NCBI GenBank assembly: GCA_963772585.1
Contig: CAVYXV010000002.1
Span: 620,001-684,000, forward strand
Source of the DNA: CAVVXN01 sp963772585
GTDB taxonomy: Bacteria > Planctomycetota > PLA2 > JAEUHO01
Direction of reading: 5' to 3'
Length of the DNA: 64,000 nucleotides
This document shows positions 36,594 to 44,816 of this stretch, piece by piece. Position numbers and translations under genes: made by a program. The notes beneath the pieces were generated by a model. It had not been told where the DNA came from and ran no database searches. It saw only the letters and a program-made list of their open reading frames with translations. Within the stretch, counting starts at the first letter, position 1. Each line of letters opens with the position of its first letter.

Positions 36594-37645
36594 ATGCCCC
36601 TGGCGCTCGCGCTGCCCCCCGCCTGGATCTCGCCCGGCGCCCGACGCCGCTGGAGCCGCTGCGCGCCGCGGCGGCGGTCACGAACGGCGGCGCCGCCGGC
36701 AAGGCGAACCCCGCCCCGCTCGACCTCTGGATCAAGCGCGACGACCTGACCGGCTGCGCGCTCTCGGGCAACAAGGTTCGGAAGCTCGAGTTCCTCGCGG
36801 CCGCGGCCAAAGCGGAGCGGGCCGACACCCTTGTCACCTGTGGCGCGGTCAACTCGAACCACGCCCGCGCGACGGCGGTGGTCGCGGCGCGGCTCGGCAT
36901 GCGCACGCACCTGCTCCTGAGGGGCGATCGCCCGCGCGTACCGTCCGCAAACCTCCTTCTCGACCGCCTGCTCGGCGCCGAGGCGACCTTCATCCCCCCG
37001 TCGGACTGGCCCGACCGCGACCGCCTGATGGCCGAGATCGCGACGAGGCTTCGCGCCAAGGGCCGCGCGCCAGCCGTGATCCCCGAGGGCGGATCGAACG
37101 GCCTGGGCGCGATGGGCTACGCCTTTTTCGTCGACGAACTCCTCGGCCAGGAGCGTCGCGCCGCGCTTCGCATCCGCCGCATCGTCCACGCGACGGGGAG
37201 CGGCGGCACGACGGCGGGCCTGGCGATGGGGGTCGCCGCCGCAGGCCGCGAGGACCTGGAGGTGATCGGCGTCGCCGTCTGCGACGACCGTGCGTACTTC
37301 GATGAGAAGATCGCCGCGATCTGCGACGAGGCGCAACAGCTCGGCTTCGTCCCCCCCGCCGTCCGCGAGCGCGCTCGCTGGACGATCCTCGAGGGCTACA
37401 AGGGCCGCGGCTACGGCAAGACCACGCCGGAGGAGATGCAGGCGATCGCCAAGTGGGCTCGCCGCGAGGGCCTCTTCCTCGATCCCGTCTACACGGGCAA
37501 GGCGATGCATGGCCTCGCCCAGGAGGCGAAGGCCGGCCGCTTCGAGGGCGAGGGCCAGACCGTGTTCCTCCACACGGGCGGCATCTTCGGCCTCTTCGAC
37601 TACGGCGAGGAGATCGGCGCGCTCGTGAACAGCGGGGGGGCCTGA
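36594..37645 (+). CDS. D-cysteine desulfhydrase / ACC deaminase-family PLP enzyme (one frameshift)
   Basis: A tryptophan-synthase-beta-type PLP enzyme. Seen: RPTPLEPL, WIKRDDLTGCALSGNKVRKLEFL region (Schiff-base Lys in GNKVRK), CGAVNSNHARATAV, PEGGSNGLGAMGY and ATGSGGTTAGLAMG (phosphate cup). The ATG at 36594 gives MPLALALPP; reaching RLDLARRPT needs one additional C in the C6 run near 36616. D-cysteine desulfhydrase and ACC deaminase cannot be separated here. It starts 51 nt after the SpoIIE gene. Confidence 0.85.
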
Positions 37646-37652
37646 TCCGACG

Positions 37653-38234
37653 GTGCCCGCCCCCGACGTCCTCCCCCCGCTGATCGTGCCGTTGATCGTG
37701 ACGGAGCGCCTCCACCTGCGATTCCTCCGCACGCAGGACGCGGCGCCCTTCGCCCGCATCACGACGGATCCGGCCAATGGCCCCCTCCTGCCGCTCCAGC
37801 CCGCGCCCGGGACCAGGGCCGACGCGGACCGGCTCCTCGAGCGGATCCGCGCCGCCTACGAAAGCGCCGATCCCGAGATCATCTATGCCGTCACCGCCGC
37901 GAACGCCGACGACGCGGGCATCGGCTTGGCGATCGTCGCCCCCCACGACGAGGCCGACGACGCGCGGCTGGGCGCGGTCTTCCTCCTCCCCGACGCCCGC
38001 GGCCGCTCCTTCGGCCGCGAGGCCGCGCGGGCGATGACGAGCCTCGCCTTCGCCGAACTCCGCGCCCGCTACGTCGACGCCTTCGCCCGTCAGGGCGACG
38101 AAGCCGCCAGGACCACCGCCGCGCATCTCGGCTACAAGCCGCTCCGCCCGGCATACGACCGAGGCGCGAAGATCCACCGCTTCCGCGCGCACGAGCCTCC
38201 GGGCGGCCGTCCGCCGAAACGACGTCGCCGCTGA
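37653..38234 (+). CDS. GNAT-family N-acetyltransferase
   Basis: A 193-residue RimJ/RimL-like protein: TERLHLRFLRTQDAAPFARI at the N-terminus, GAVFLLPDARGRSFGREAARA for the acetyl-CoA loop and TAAHLGYKPLRPAYD near the end. A GTG at 37653 is the start, 7 nt after the desulfhydrase stop, suggesting coupling. The basic tail (RPPKRRRR) is unusual. Substrate unknown. Confidence 0.75.
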   Translation: MPAPDVLPPLIVPLIVTERLHLRFLRTQDAAPFARITTDPANGPLLPLQPAPGTRADADRLLERIRAAYESADPEIIYAVTAANADDAGIGLAIVAPHDEADDARLGAVFLLPDARGRSFGREAARAMTSLAFAELRARYVDAFARQGDEAARTTAAHLGYKPLRPAYDRGAKIHRFRAHEPPGGRPPKRRRR

Positions 38235-38459
38235 CGCAACCGGCCACCCACCGACACGAGCGCGCGACGAGGGACGAAGGCCGGGCGACGGGCTCTCCGC
38301 GAACACGACTTGAGGAGCTCGCAAACCCGACGACTCGGAGACACGAGGCGAACGATGGCGAGTGGGGCGCGGGGGCGGGGGCCCATCCGCCACGCCGCGA
38401 CCGCACGAACACCGCGCGAGGCCCGGCCTCGGGAGCTCGCGGTCGATAGAATCGAGGGC

Positions 38460-38891
38460 ATGAACGACGCCGCCCCCACCGCGAGCGAGGCTCTCCGGCG
38501 CGCGGTGGCCGCGCGATGGTTCGGGATCTGGGGGATCGCCCTCATCGCCATGGGGATCGTCGTGTTGCTGACCGCGGGCTCCGCGGCGTGGACGGGCACG
38601 ATCCTGGGCGGGAGCGCGCTCGCAACGGCGGTGATCCTCGCCACGACCCGCGGTCTCGAACGCGGCATCCGAGGGGGCCGATTCGCCGGTCTGGCAGCGC
38701 TTCTCGTGGGCTTCTTCGCCCTCTCCGGGATCCTCCCCGTGGCGATCCTCCTCGCGAGGGCCTTCCCCCACCCCCACCCCTGGATCATCGGCACGACGCT
38801 GGCGATCTTCTGGCTGATCACGGCCCGCACCCTGCTCGCCCTGATCGTCCTCCTCGCGAATCCGACCCCGTACTACCCCCGCGACCACTGA
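38460..38891 (+). CDS. Small integral membrane protein
   Basis: A 143-residue protein with four predicted membrane helices (IWGIALIAMGIVVLLTAG, GTILGGSALATAVILA, FAGLAALLVGFFALSGILP, IIGTTLAIFWLITARTLLAL). No family is recognised; it resembles DUF-type helical proteins. Start ATG 38460 with GAGGG upstream. The gap 38235-38459 before it holds nothing I can name. Confidence 0.7.
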   Translation: MNDAAPTASEALRRAVAARWFGIWGIALIAMGIVVLLTAGSAAWTGTILGGSALATAVILATTRGLERGIRGGRFAGLAALLVGFFALSGILPVAILLARAFPHPHPWIIGTTLAIFWLITARTLLALIVLLANPTPYYPRDH

Positions 38892-39007
38892 CGGCGCGCG
38901 CCCGCCCGGGCCCCGCCACCGACCATCCATGCTGCTTCACCCAGCGCCCCCAAAACCCCCAAGCCCGCCGCGCCCGCCCCCGGTAGACTCCCGAAGAAGG
39001 CCGCCAA

Positions 39008-39084
39008 GTCCCCGTAGCTCAGCCGGATAGAGCACCGGTTTCCTAAACCGGGGGTCGCAGGTTCGAGTCCTGCCGGGGATACCA
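39008..39084 (+). tRNA. tRNA-Arg (anticodon CCT)
   Basis: A full cloverleaf reads from the acceptor GTCCCCG (39008) to CGGGGAT-A, with CCA encoded at 39082-39084. The D stem is GCTC, the T arm GTTCGAGTCC. The anticodon stem CCGGT/ACCGG encloses TTCCTAA, giving CCT at 39042-39044. The first pair is G-T. It reads the rare codon AGG and marks the left end of the accessory island, as integrases often use tRNA 3' ends. Confidence 0.95.
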
Positions 39085-39394
39085 CTCGCACCGCGCGTAA
39101 GTCGCGCACCCACAAAGGTTTACGCGCAAGGCCCCTTCACGCTCTGAGGGCCCCGAAATCGAAAGGTACATACCCGTACCAGCACATGTGCTGGTACAGC
39201 GCAGAACGCGCTCTGGATCGACGCCCGATCCACGCCGGATCCACGCCGGATCACATGGCGCCGTCGCGCGCGGGGGCCTCGAACGGCCGCGTTCCGCGCC
39301 CTTTGCACCGGTGGTCGCTTCCCCGGCAGAAGGCCAATCGAGGCTGTCCCCGCCGCGAGGTACTGTCCGCTCCCCGCACCGGAGGTCATGCACC
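39085..39394. other. Island left end before the integrase gene
   Basis: No gene. It contains a perfect 22-bp palindrome (39176-39197) and a short direct repeat of GATCCACGCCG (about 39227-39250), either of which could belong to the integrase's recombination or regulatory site. Confidence 0.4.
39176..39197. repeat. Perfect 22-bp palindrome
   Basis: Half-site GTACCAGCACA is followed immediately by its complement. It lies about 90 nt past the tRNA and 200 nt ahead of the integrase start. Perfect palindromes of this length usually bind a dimeric regulator or a recombinase; which one is unknown. Confidence 0.6.
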
Positions 39395-40066
39395 GTGCCC
39401 TGGCTCCGATCTCGTACCGAACGCTCTTCCGGCCTCGAGGTCTGGACGATCGAGTGGCGCGAGGGCGGGCGCGGCGGGAAGGTCCGCTCGCGCTCACTCG
39501 GCCCCGTCACCGAGAAGGAGGCGCAGTACGAGCTCGCAGCCATGGAGGCCGGCAAGAGGACACGCCGCGAGAAGCGTGTCGTCCCGCCTGACCGCGCCGT
39601 CGAGGACTACCTGCGTCACCTCAAGGCCTCCGGCCGGCGCGACGGCACCGTCGCCCACGACCGCGACAAGCTGAAGCCCCTCCTCGACGCCTGGGGCCAC
39701 CGGCCGCTCTCGGAGTGGGCCCGCCAGCACCTCGAGACACTCCTCGCCGAGAAGGGCTGGGCGACCACGCGCGTCCGGAACGCCGTCGGGGTCTACCGCC
39801 GCTTCGTCTCATGGTGCGACCAGGTCGGGATCGCCTGCGGCGACTTCGTCGCGGGGTACAAGCCGCCGCGCCTGCGTCCGCCTGAGGAGCCCGAGGCGCT
39901 CTCGGCCGAGCAGGCCCGGAACCTGCTCGACGCCGCCCGGGGCCACTACCTGGAGGTCCCCGTCGCGCTCGCCCTCTTCGCCGGGCTCTCTCGGGCTGAC
40001 CTGCGTGCGCTGACCTGGAAGGAGGTCGACCTGGACGCCGGCCTCGTCACGCGCCCCCGACTGTGA
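39395..40066 (+). pseudogene. Tyrosine integrase, copy 1, truncated by the transposon
   Basis: From GTG 39395 (GGAGG nine bases upstream) the protein begins PWLRSRTERSSGLEVWTIEW, the N-terminal arm-binding region, then a SAM-like core-binding domain (VEDYLRHLKASGRRDGTVAH, WARQHLETLLAEKGW, VRNAVGVYRRF) and the start of the catalytic domain with the first catalytic Arg region (FAGLSRADLRALTWKEVDLD). It stops after TRPRL where the transposon begins at 40062. The box-2 HxxR and the Tyr are missing. Relatives integrate into tRNA genes. Confidence 0.85.
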
Positions 40067-40123
40067 TCCCGACCGGAATGTCTGCCGCGTAGAGGACTGG
40101 AATCGGTAGAGGAACTGCGCCTC
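40062..40123 (+). repeat. Transposon left terminal inverted repeat
   Basis: Starts TGTGATCCCGACCGGAATGT and contains AATCGGTAGAG about 40 bases in. It aligns, as reverse complement, with 43704-43763 with a few gaps and mismatches. Its TGT...ACA ends are those of elements moved by DDE integrases of the Mu/Tn7/IS481 type. Confidence 0.75.
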
Positions 40124-40158
40124 CCCGTAGGACGTGGGTGAACGTCCGGAGGAAGGCG

Positions 40159-41757
40159 ATGGAGTTTCTCGAGTACGAAGGAAGCGTTGAAGGAGGCGAG
40201 GAGACGGGGAGGGTTGAGGGAGGGGCGCAGCCCCTTCCTCATGCCTTGGGTTCGTCTGCGCCCCCCCGAGGGGGGGCGAGCGGCGGTCCGGGATTTGCGG
40301 GCGACGCGGGGGCGCAGGACGGGCCGCCGTTGACCGTGCCGCGCCTGGTCGGCGGTCGGCGTACGGCGCGTGTGCCGCGCACGGTGAAGGCGTCGGAGGT
40401 GCCGCGCGCGCCGCTCACGCCGGAGCAGCGGCTGCTGATGCTGGACACGTGGAAGCGCAGCGGACTGGCCGCGACGGAGTTCAGCGTGCTGGTGGGGATC
40501 TCGCCGCACACGCTCTACGAGTGGAAGCGTCGCTTCGAGACGCGGGGACCGGCGGGGCTGGCCGACCGGCGCACGGGGAAGAACAAGGGGAGCCGGTTGG
40601 CGGAGCCGATCCGGCGCGCGATCCGGATGATGAAGGAGGCGCACCCGGACTGGGGCCAGGAGCGGCTGCACGACATGCTGCTGCGGGCCGAGGGGTTCGC
40701 GGTGAGCCCGGGGGCGATTGCGACGGTGCTGGCCGAGGCGGGCTACGTGGTGGAGGCGCCGCCCCAGCGACCCAACGAGCCGGCGGTGCGGACGTTCGAG
40801 CGCGCGCACCCCAACGACCTGTGGCAGACGGACCTCTTCACGTTCCTGCTCAAGCGCGAGGGGCGGCGGGTGCACCTGGTGGCGTTCATGGACGACCGCT
40901 CGCGCTTCCTCGTCGGCTACGGGCTGCACGCCTCGGCCTCGGGCGCGATGGTGAGGGAGGTGTTCCTGGCGGCGGTGGCGCGTTTTGGCGCGCCGCGCGA
41001 GGTGTTGACGGACAACGGGACCCAGTACAAGACGTGGCGCGGCGTGAGCCAGTTCACGCGCATGCTGGAGCAGCGCGGGATCCGGCACGTGGTGGCGAGC
41101 CCGCGGCGGCCGCAGACGCTGGGGAAGACGGAGCGCTTCTGGGGGACCTTGTGGCGGGAGCTCTTGGAGCCGGCGGTGTTCCTCGGGATCGACGACGCAC
41201 GGCGTCGGATCGGGCTCTTCATCGACTGGTACAACTTCCAGCGTCCGCACCAGGGGATCGGCGGGATGGTGCCGGCGGACCGCTACTTCGCGGCGGCGCC
41301 GCAGGTGAAGGCGACGCTGCTGTCGCGGGTGGCGACGAACGCGGAGGCGTTGGCGCGGCACGGCGCGCCGCGCAAGCCTTTCTACCTGACGGGTCGCGTG
41401 GGCGACGCGCCGTTCACGCTGCACGCGGAGGGCGAGAAGGTGGTGCTGATGAAGGGGGGCGAGCGGGAGGAGGTGGACCTCTCGGCGCCGGGACCGCGTC
41501 GGGAGGACGCGCCGGGGACGGAGCTGCCCGAGCCGGTGGCGGTGACGGCCGAGGTGGCGGACCTCTTGGGAGGCGAGGACGACGAGGAGCGGGGCGAGGC
41601 GCCGCCGGCGCCAGGGACGTCGCCGCTGGACGGCGTGCTGGGCGAGCTGGGCGCCGTGGCCGAGGAGCGTCGGGCCCCGCGGCCCGAGACCGACGGCGCC
41701 GTCGAGCGGCCGGCGAACGACCACGGGCCGGCGACGCCGGCGGGCGGTGACGCATGA
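40159..41757 (+). CDS. Transposase A: HTH plus DDE integrase (IS481-like)
   Basis: 532 residues from ATG 40159, which has GGAGGAAGG. A Gly/Pro-rich leader is followed by a helix-turn-helix (LTPEQRLLMLDTWKRSG, SVLVGISPHTLYEWKRRFE), a second HTH-like region, and the RNaseH-fold core with the acidic triad: Asp in WQTDLFTF, Asp in LTDNGTQY and Glu in GKTERFWGTLW. QRPHQGIGGMVPADRYF closes the core. A ~170-residue acidic C-terminal extension follows, unlike plain IS481 transposases. All catalytic residues look intact, so it may be active. Overlaps transposase B by ATGA. Confidence 0.9.
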   Translation: MEFLEYEGSVEGGEETGRVEGGAQPLPHALGSSAPPRGGASGGPGFAGDAGAQDGPPLTVPRLVGGRRTARVPRTVKASEVPRAPLTPEQRLLMLDTWKRSGLAATEFSVLVGISPHTLYEWKRRFETRGPAGLADRRTGKNKGSRLAEPIRRAIRMMKEAHPDWGQERLHDMLLRAEGFAVSPGAIATVLAEAGYVVEAPPQRPNEPAVRTFERAHPNDLWQTDLFTFLLKREGRRVHLVAFMDDRSRFLVGYGLHASASGAMVREVFLAAVARFGAPREVLTDNGTQYKTWRGVSQFTRMLEQRGIRHVVASPRRPQTLGKTERFWGTLWRELLEPAVFLGIDDARRRIGLFIDWYNFQRPHQGIGGMVPADRYFAAAPQVKATLLSRVATNAEALARHGAPRKPFYLTGRVGDAPFTLHAEGEKVVLMKGGEREEVDLSAPGPRREDAPGTELPEPVAVTAEVADLLGGEDDEERGEAPPAPGTSPLDGVLGELGAVAEERRAPRPETDGAVERPANDHGPATPAGGDA

Positions 41758-42224
41758 GCCGCTCCCCGCGCCTGCGGCGCGTGCCGCACGAGGAGGTGGG
41801 CGAGGCGAGCCGCAAGGCCGCCGCGGGCATCTTGCAGGTGCTGGCGGGCCTGAGGACGCCGGCGGAGGTGGGCGAGGCGCTGGGCGTCTCGGTGAACCGC
41901 TACTACCAGCTCGAGCAGCGGGCACTCGAGGGGATGATCCTCGCCCTGGAGCCCCGGACGCGGGGCCCGAGGAGGAGCCCGGCGGCGGAGGCGGAGGCGC
42001 TAAGGCGCCGGCTCCAGCTCCAGGAGCGGGAGGTGTCACGCTACCAGGCGCTGCTCCGGGCCTCGCAGCGGGCGCTGGGCTTGAAGGCCGTGGTGCGGGA
42101 GAAGCGCGGGAAGGGGAAGGCGCGCCGGCCGCGGGTGCGCGCCAAGGCGGTGATCGCCGCGCTGGAGCGGCACGCGCAGGCGCCTGCCGGGCCGGCGAGC
42201 ATGGTGGGCGAGGGAGGTGCCTGA
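41754..42224 (+). CDS. Transposon protein B: small HTH/coiled-coil protein
   Basis: 156 residues. An HTH region (LRTPAEVGEALGVSVNRYYQ) leads into LEQRALEGMILALEPRTRG, and a coiled coil follows (AAEAEALRRRLQLQEREVSR). The ATG at 41754 overlaps the transposase A stop. Protein C carries a cognate of the same HTH plus LALEPR block, so the two are probably paralogues. The role is likely DNA binding or bridging between the two DDE proteins; this is inference. Confidence 0.75.
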   Translation: MSRSPRLRRVPHEEVGEASRKAAAGILQVLAGLRTPAEVGEALGVSVNRYYQLEQRALEGMILALEPRTRGPRRSPAAEAEALRRRLQLQEREVSRYQALLRASQRALGLKAVVREKRGKGKARRPRVRAKAVIAALERHAQAPAGPASMVGEGGA

Positions 42225-42631
42225 TGGCGCGTCCGACGAAGGGAGTGGAGCACGTGGACGCGCTCGCGGGGAGCGCGCAGAGCCGGCGGCGGCTCAAGCT
42301 CGTGCTCGAGACGATCGCCGGGGAGCGGACGGTGGAGTCGGCCTGCGTCGAGCTCGCCATCTCGCCGGCGCGCTTCGCGCAGATCCGGGAGGAGGCGCTC
42401 TGCGGGGCGCTCTTGGCGCTGGAGCCCCGCGCGCCGGGACGGCCGGCGGCGCCGGTTCCGGATCCCGAGGTGGCACGGCTCCGGGCCGAGAACCGGGAGC
42501 TGCGACGGGAGCTGGAGGCCTCCCGCATCCGGGAGGAGATCGCGATCGTGATGCCGCACGTGCTCCAGCCCCCGCCGGGGCAAAAAGGGGGGTCCAAAGC
42601 GCGGCGTCGCGGCGGGAAGGGCGGCACGTGA
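42224..42631 (+). CDS. Transposon protein C: second small HTH/coiled-coil protein
   Basis: 135 residues from ATG 42224, sharing TGATG with the end of protein B. It has an HTH (ERTVESACVELAISPARFAQ), the block EEALCGALLALEPRAPG parallel to protein B's RALEGMILALEPRTRG, and a C-terminal coiled coil (DPEVARLRAENRELRRELEA). Its stop overlaps the transposase D start (GTGA). Confidence 0.75.
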   Translation: MARPTKGVEHVDALAGSAQSRRRLKLVLETIAGERTVESACVELAISPARFAQIREEALCGALLALEPRAPGRPAAPVPDPEVARLRAENRELRRELEASRIREEIAIVMPHVLQPPPGQKGGSKARRRGGKGGT

Positions 42632-43755
42632 GGTGCGTGGAGGCGTTCGTGGCGTCGCGCCAGGCCGCGGACCCCGAGAGGCGCCGGGCGAACGAGCGCG
42701 CGGTGAGGCGCCGGGCCGTGGCGTTCGCGCGCACGCTCCGGGAGCAGGCACCCGAGGAGCGCGCGACGCGCCTGGGGCTGAGCGTGCGGACGCTGAGGGC
42801 GTGGCATGGAGAGTGGGCGACACGCCGCCTGCCGCCGCGGCGTCGCGGGGCGCCGACCTGCCACGCGAGCGACGAGGAGAAGCTCGTGATCCTGGCCCTC
42901 GTGGCGCTGCTCGGGACGCGGCTCTCCTACGAGCGGATCCGGTTCTTCCTGCCGGGGCTGGGTCGGCGGGAGGCGCGAGCGTGGCTGAGGCGCTGCCGGC
43001 GGGACTGGGCCCGGGCCCGGGAACGGGGGCAGGCGTTGCTGCGGTGGCTCGCCCCCGGGACCGTGTGGGCGATGGACTTCAGCGAGGCGCCCACGCCGAT
43101 CGAGGGCCGCTACCGGTACCTGCTCAGCGTCCGGGACCTCGCGAGCGGGATGCAGCTGGTGGCGCTGCCGTGCCACGACACGACCGAGGCCACGGCGGCG
43201 GCCGCGCTGGAAGCGGCCTTCCGGGCGCACGGCGCGCCGCTGGTGCTCAAGACGGACAACGGCTCGGCGTTCACCGCCGGGGCGTTCCGGACGCTGCTGG
43301 AGGCCTACGGCGTGACCGCCCTCTACTCCCCGCCACGCTGGCCGCGCTACAATGGGGCCTGCGAGGCCGGGATCGGCGGGCTCAAGACGCGGGCCCACCA
43401 CCTCTCGGCGTGGGCCGGGCGGCCCGGCGAGTGGACCTGCGAGGACGTGGAGCGTGCCCGATGCTACGGCAACGAGTTCGGACGCCCCTTCGGCCGCAGC
43501 CGGCCCGTGCCGGCGGCCTCGTGGAGCGGGCGCGTGGCCCCGACGCCGGAGGCGTGCGACGCCTTCCGCGAGGCGCTCGCCCGGCACCGGGAGGCGCTGG
43601 CGGCGACGCGACATCCCGAGTCGGGACGTTCCCGGCTCGCGCTCGACGAGCGCACGGCGATCACGCGCGCGCTCACCGAGCTGGGCTACCTGGAGTTCAA
43701 GACGAGGCGAGTTTCTCTACCGATTTCCCGGCCTTTGGCGGCAGGAATTCTCTGA
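42628..43755 (+). CDS. Transposase D: second DDE integrase
   Basis: 375 residues from GTG 42628. An HTH-type N-terminal part (ERATRLGLSVRTLRAWHGE, SDEEKLVILALVALLGTRLS) precedes an RNaseH-fold core whose triad is also complete: Asp in TVWAMDFSEAPTP, Asp in LKTDNGSAF and Glu in NGACEAGIGGLKTRA. It resembles the IS3-type integrase core more than transposase A does. Its end extends into the right terminal inverted repeat. Two intact, dissimilar DDE enzymes in one element suggest heteromeric transposition. Confidence 0.88.
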   Translation: MRCVEAFVASRQAADPERRRANERAVRRRAVAFARTLREQAPEERATRLGLSVRTLRAWHGEWATRRLPPRRRGAPTCHASDEEKLVILALVALLGTRLSYERIRFFLPGLGRREARAWLRRCRRDWARARERGQALLRWLAPGTVWAMDFSEAPTPIEGRYRYLLSVRDLASGMQLVALPCHDTTEATAAAALEAAFRAHGAPLVLKTDNGSAFTAGAFRTLLEAYGVTALYSPPRWPRYNGACEAGIGGLKTRAHHLSAWAGRPGEWTCEDVERARCYGNEFGRPFGRSRPVPAASWSGRVAPTPEACDAFREALARHREALAATRHPESGRSRLALDERTAITRALTELGYLEFKTRRVSLPISRPLAAGIL

Positions 43756-43763
43756 GGACCACA
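43704..43763 (-). repeat. Transposon right terminal inverted repeat
   Basis: Read on the minus strand it starts TGTGGTCCTCAGAGAATTCC and carries AATCGGTAGAGAAACTCGCC, matching the left end. It overlaps the last 50 nt of transposase D. Confidence 0.75.
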
Positions 43764-44258
43764 GGGGCTCGGGTCCCGGGCTACTGGGCAAGCGTGGACC
43801 TACCGGCGGACCAATGGCAGGAGATGACTGACCACAACCCCGCGGCCCCGACGTTTGCCCCGTGGCACCGGCAGTTCGGGGGGCCCGCCCTTGGCGATCA
43901 ACCTGCACAAGCACCCGCCCGAGAAAGCCCCGGGGAGCACTTCGTCGACCTACCTGATGACCCCGGCGTTAGCATCAATCAGTCGCGCGATATCGAGGGG
44001 CTGGTAACCGTATCGCCGGGCTGTCCAGATTGTCTCGCGCTGCATGTTCGCTGGAAGCAGTCCACAACTAGAGAGTCCGAAGGAAACCGCAGCTGGTTTA
44101 CGTATTCTGGCGACATCGAAGACAACGACGATGCATTGCCTGAATCCGCCTACGCGGCATCCGTGCCGGGAGGCGAAGATCCGACTGCTTACCTCAAGTG
44201 GCGCGCTGACGCGCAAGCTGCATGGGCACGGGACGACGCTGCCGCACGAAGGAAGTAG
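43764..44258 (+). pseudogene. Orphan C-terminal tip of an exported (RHS-like) protein
   Basis: An open frame enters from the transposon end and stops at 44258. After GYWASVDLPADQW the composition falls to about 52% GC. No start codon or ribosome site is seen; the sequence (PGCPDCLALHVRWKQSTTRE, WFTYSGDIEDNDDALPE) matches no family I know. By position it corresponds to the low-GC tip of the RHS gene in island copy 2 and likewise precedes a lipoprotein gene. It is probably the remnant of an RHS protein whose body was lost with the transposon event. Confidence 0.55.
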
Positions 44259-44267
44259 GGGGTCCAC

Positions 44268-44816
44268 TTGGCGCGGGTCCTACTCGTTACACTTCTGCTG
44301 ATCTCCTTGGGTGCATGTGGCAGTGCCGGTAACGGCCAGTCCGCACGAGGGCTGCATTCGCCTTCCGAAGGCCTGTTGACGGAAGGGTCCGATGGCGAAT
44401 TTGTCGTGATTGACACTGACAGAGAGATGCTCAGAGATGACCGCTTCTCAAAGGGCGCAGCCTCGATTCTAACGAAGGCCGGCATAGAGTGTCATCGAGT
44501 ACCTTGGGGCGCGGGGACGTGGGTTGAGGTCCGACGTGATTCCGTGGATAGAGCTGCGGACCTTCTGATAGCGCACGGTTTGGTACACCGAGCAGGCCAT
44601 GGGGCGGATGACTACACCCTCGTAATGGTGGCTGGAGATGACGAAGAACACTACGACCGGGCAGTGACGGTATTGGCATCTGCTGGGATAGACTTTCGCC
44701 AGGGTCTGATGTCCGCGGGTCAGCGCTGCATCACGATCTCCGCTCAAGACCTGGAACAGGCCAAGCGCGTACTGGCAGCTGCAGGTCTCGATCGGATCCC
44801 CAGGGGGACTCGATGA
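44268..44816 (+). CDS. Low-GC lipoprotein, possible immunity protein
   Basis: 182 residues starting at TTG 44268; signal VLLVTLLLISLGACGS has a lipobox ending in Cys 17. The mature part is alpha/beta with two similar units: GIECHRVPWGAGTWVEVRRD...DRAADLLIAHGL and GIDFRQGLMSAGQRCITISAQ...EQAKRVLAAAGL, so it looks like an internal duplication of a ~60-residue fold. It follows the orphan tip by 9 nt, as a protector gene follows a toxin tip. No match to a known immunity family is evident. Confidence 0.65.
   Translation: MARVLLVTLLLISLGACGSAGNGQSARGLHSPSEGLLTEGSDGEFVVIDTDREMLRDDRFSKGAASILTKAGIECHRVPWGAGTWVEVRRDSVDRAADLLIAHGLVHRAGHGADDYTLVMVAGDDEEHYDRAVTVLASAGIDFRQGLMSAGQRCITISAQDLEQAKRVLAAAGLDRIPRGTR

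Larger units (their letters stand above)
40062..43763 (+). mobile_element. Four-gene transposon with two DDE integrases
   Basis: Bounded by imperfect terminal inverted repeats of about 60 bp (40062-40123 and 43704-43763) that begin TGTGRTCC and share CTGCCGC and AATCGGTAGAG followed by GAAACT/GGAACT and CGCCTC. Inside are four same-direction genes with stop-start overlaps: a 532-residue IS481-like DDE protein, two small HTH proteins and a 375-residue second DDE protein. The left flank cuts the integrase. I see no target duplication: the 5 bases outside are CCGAC and GGGGC. The right flank does not continue the integrase, so a deletion accompanied or followed insertion. Confidence 0.8.

Noticed and set aside
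39227..39250. CRISPR-like repeats near the integrase
   Set aside because: Only a short direct repeat of GATCCACGCCG without spacers of regular length, and no cas gene.
40057..43768. Target-site duplication at the transposon ends
   Set aside because: The five flanking bases (CCGAC and GGGGC) do not match, and longer flanks do not either.
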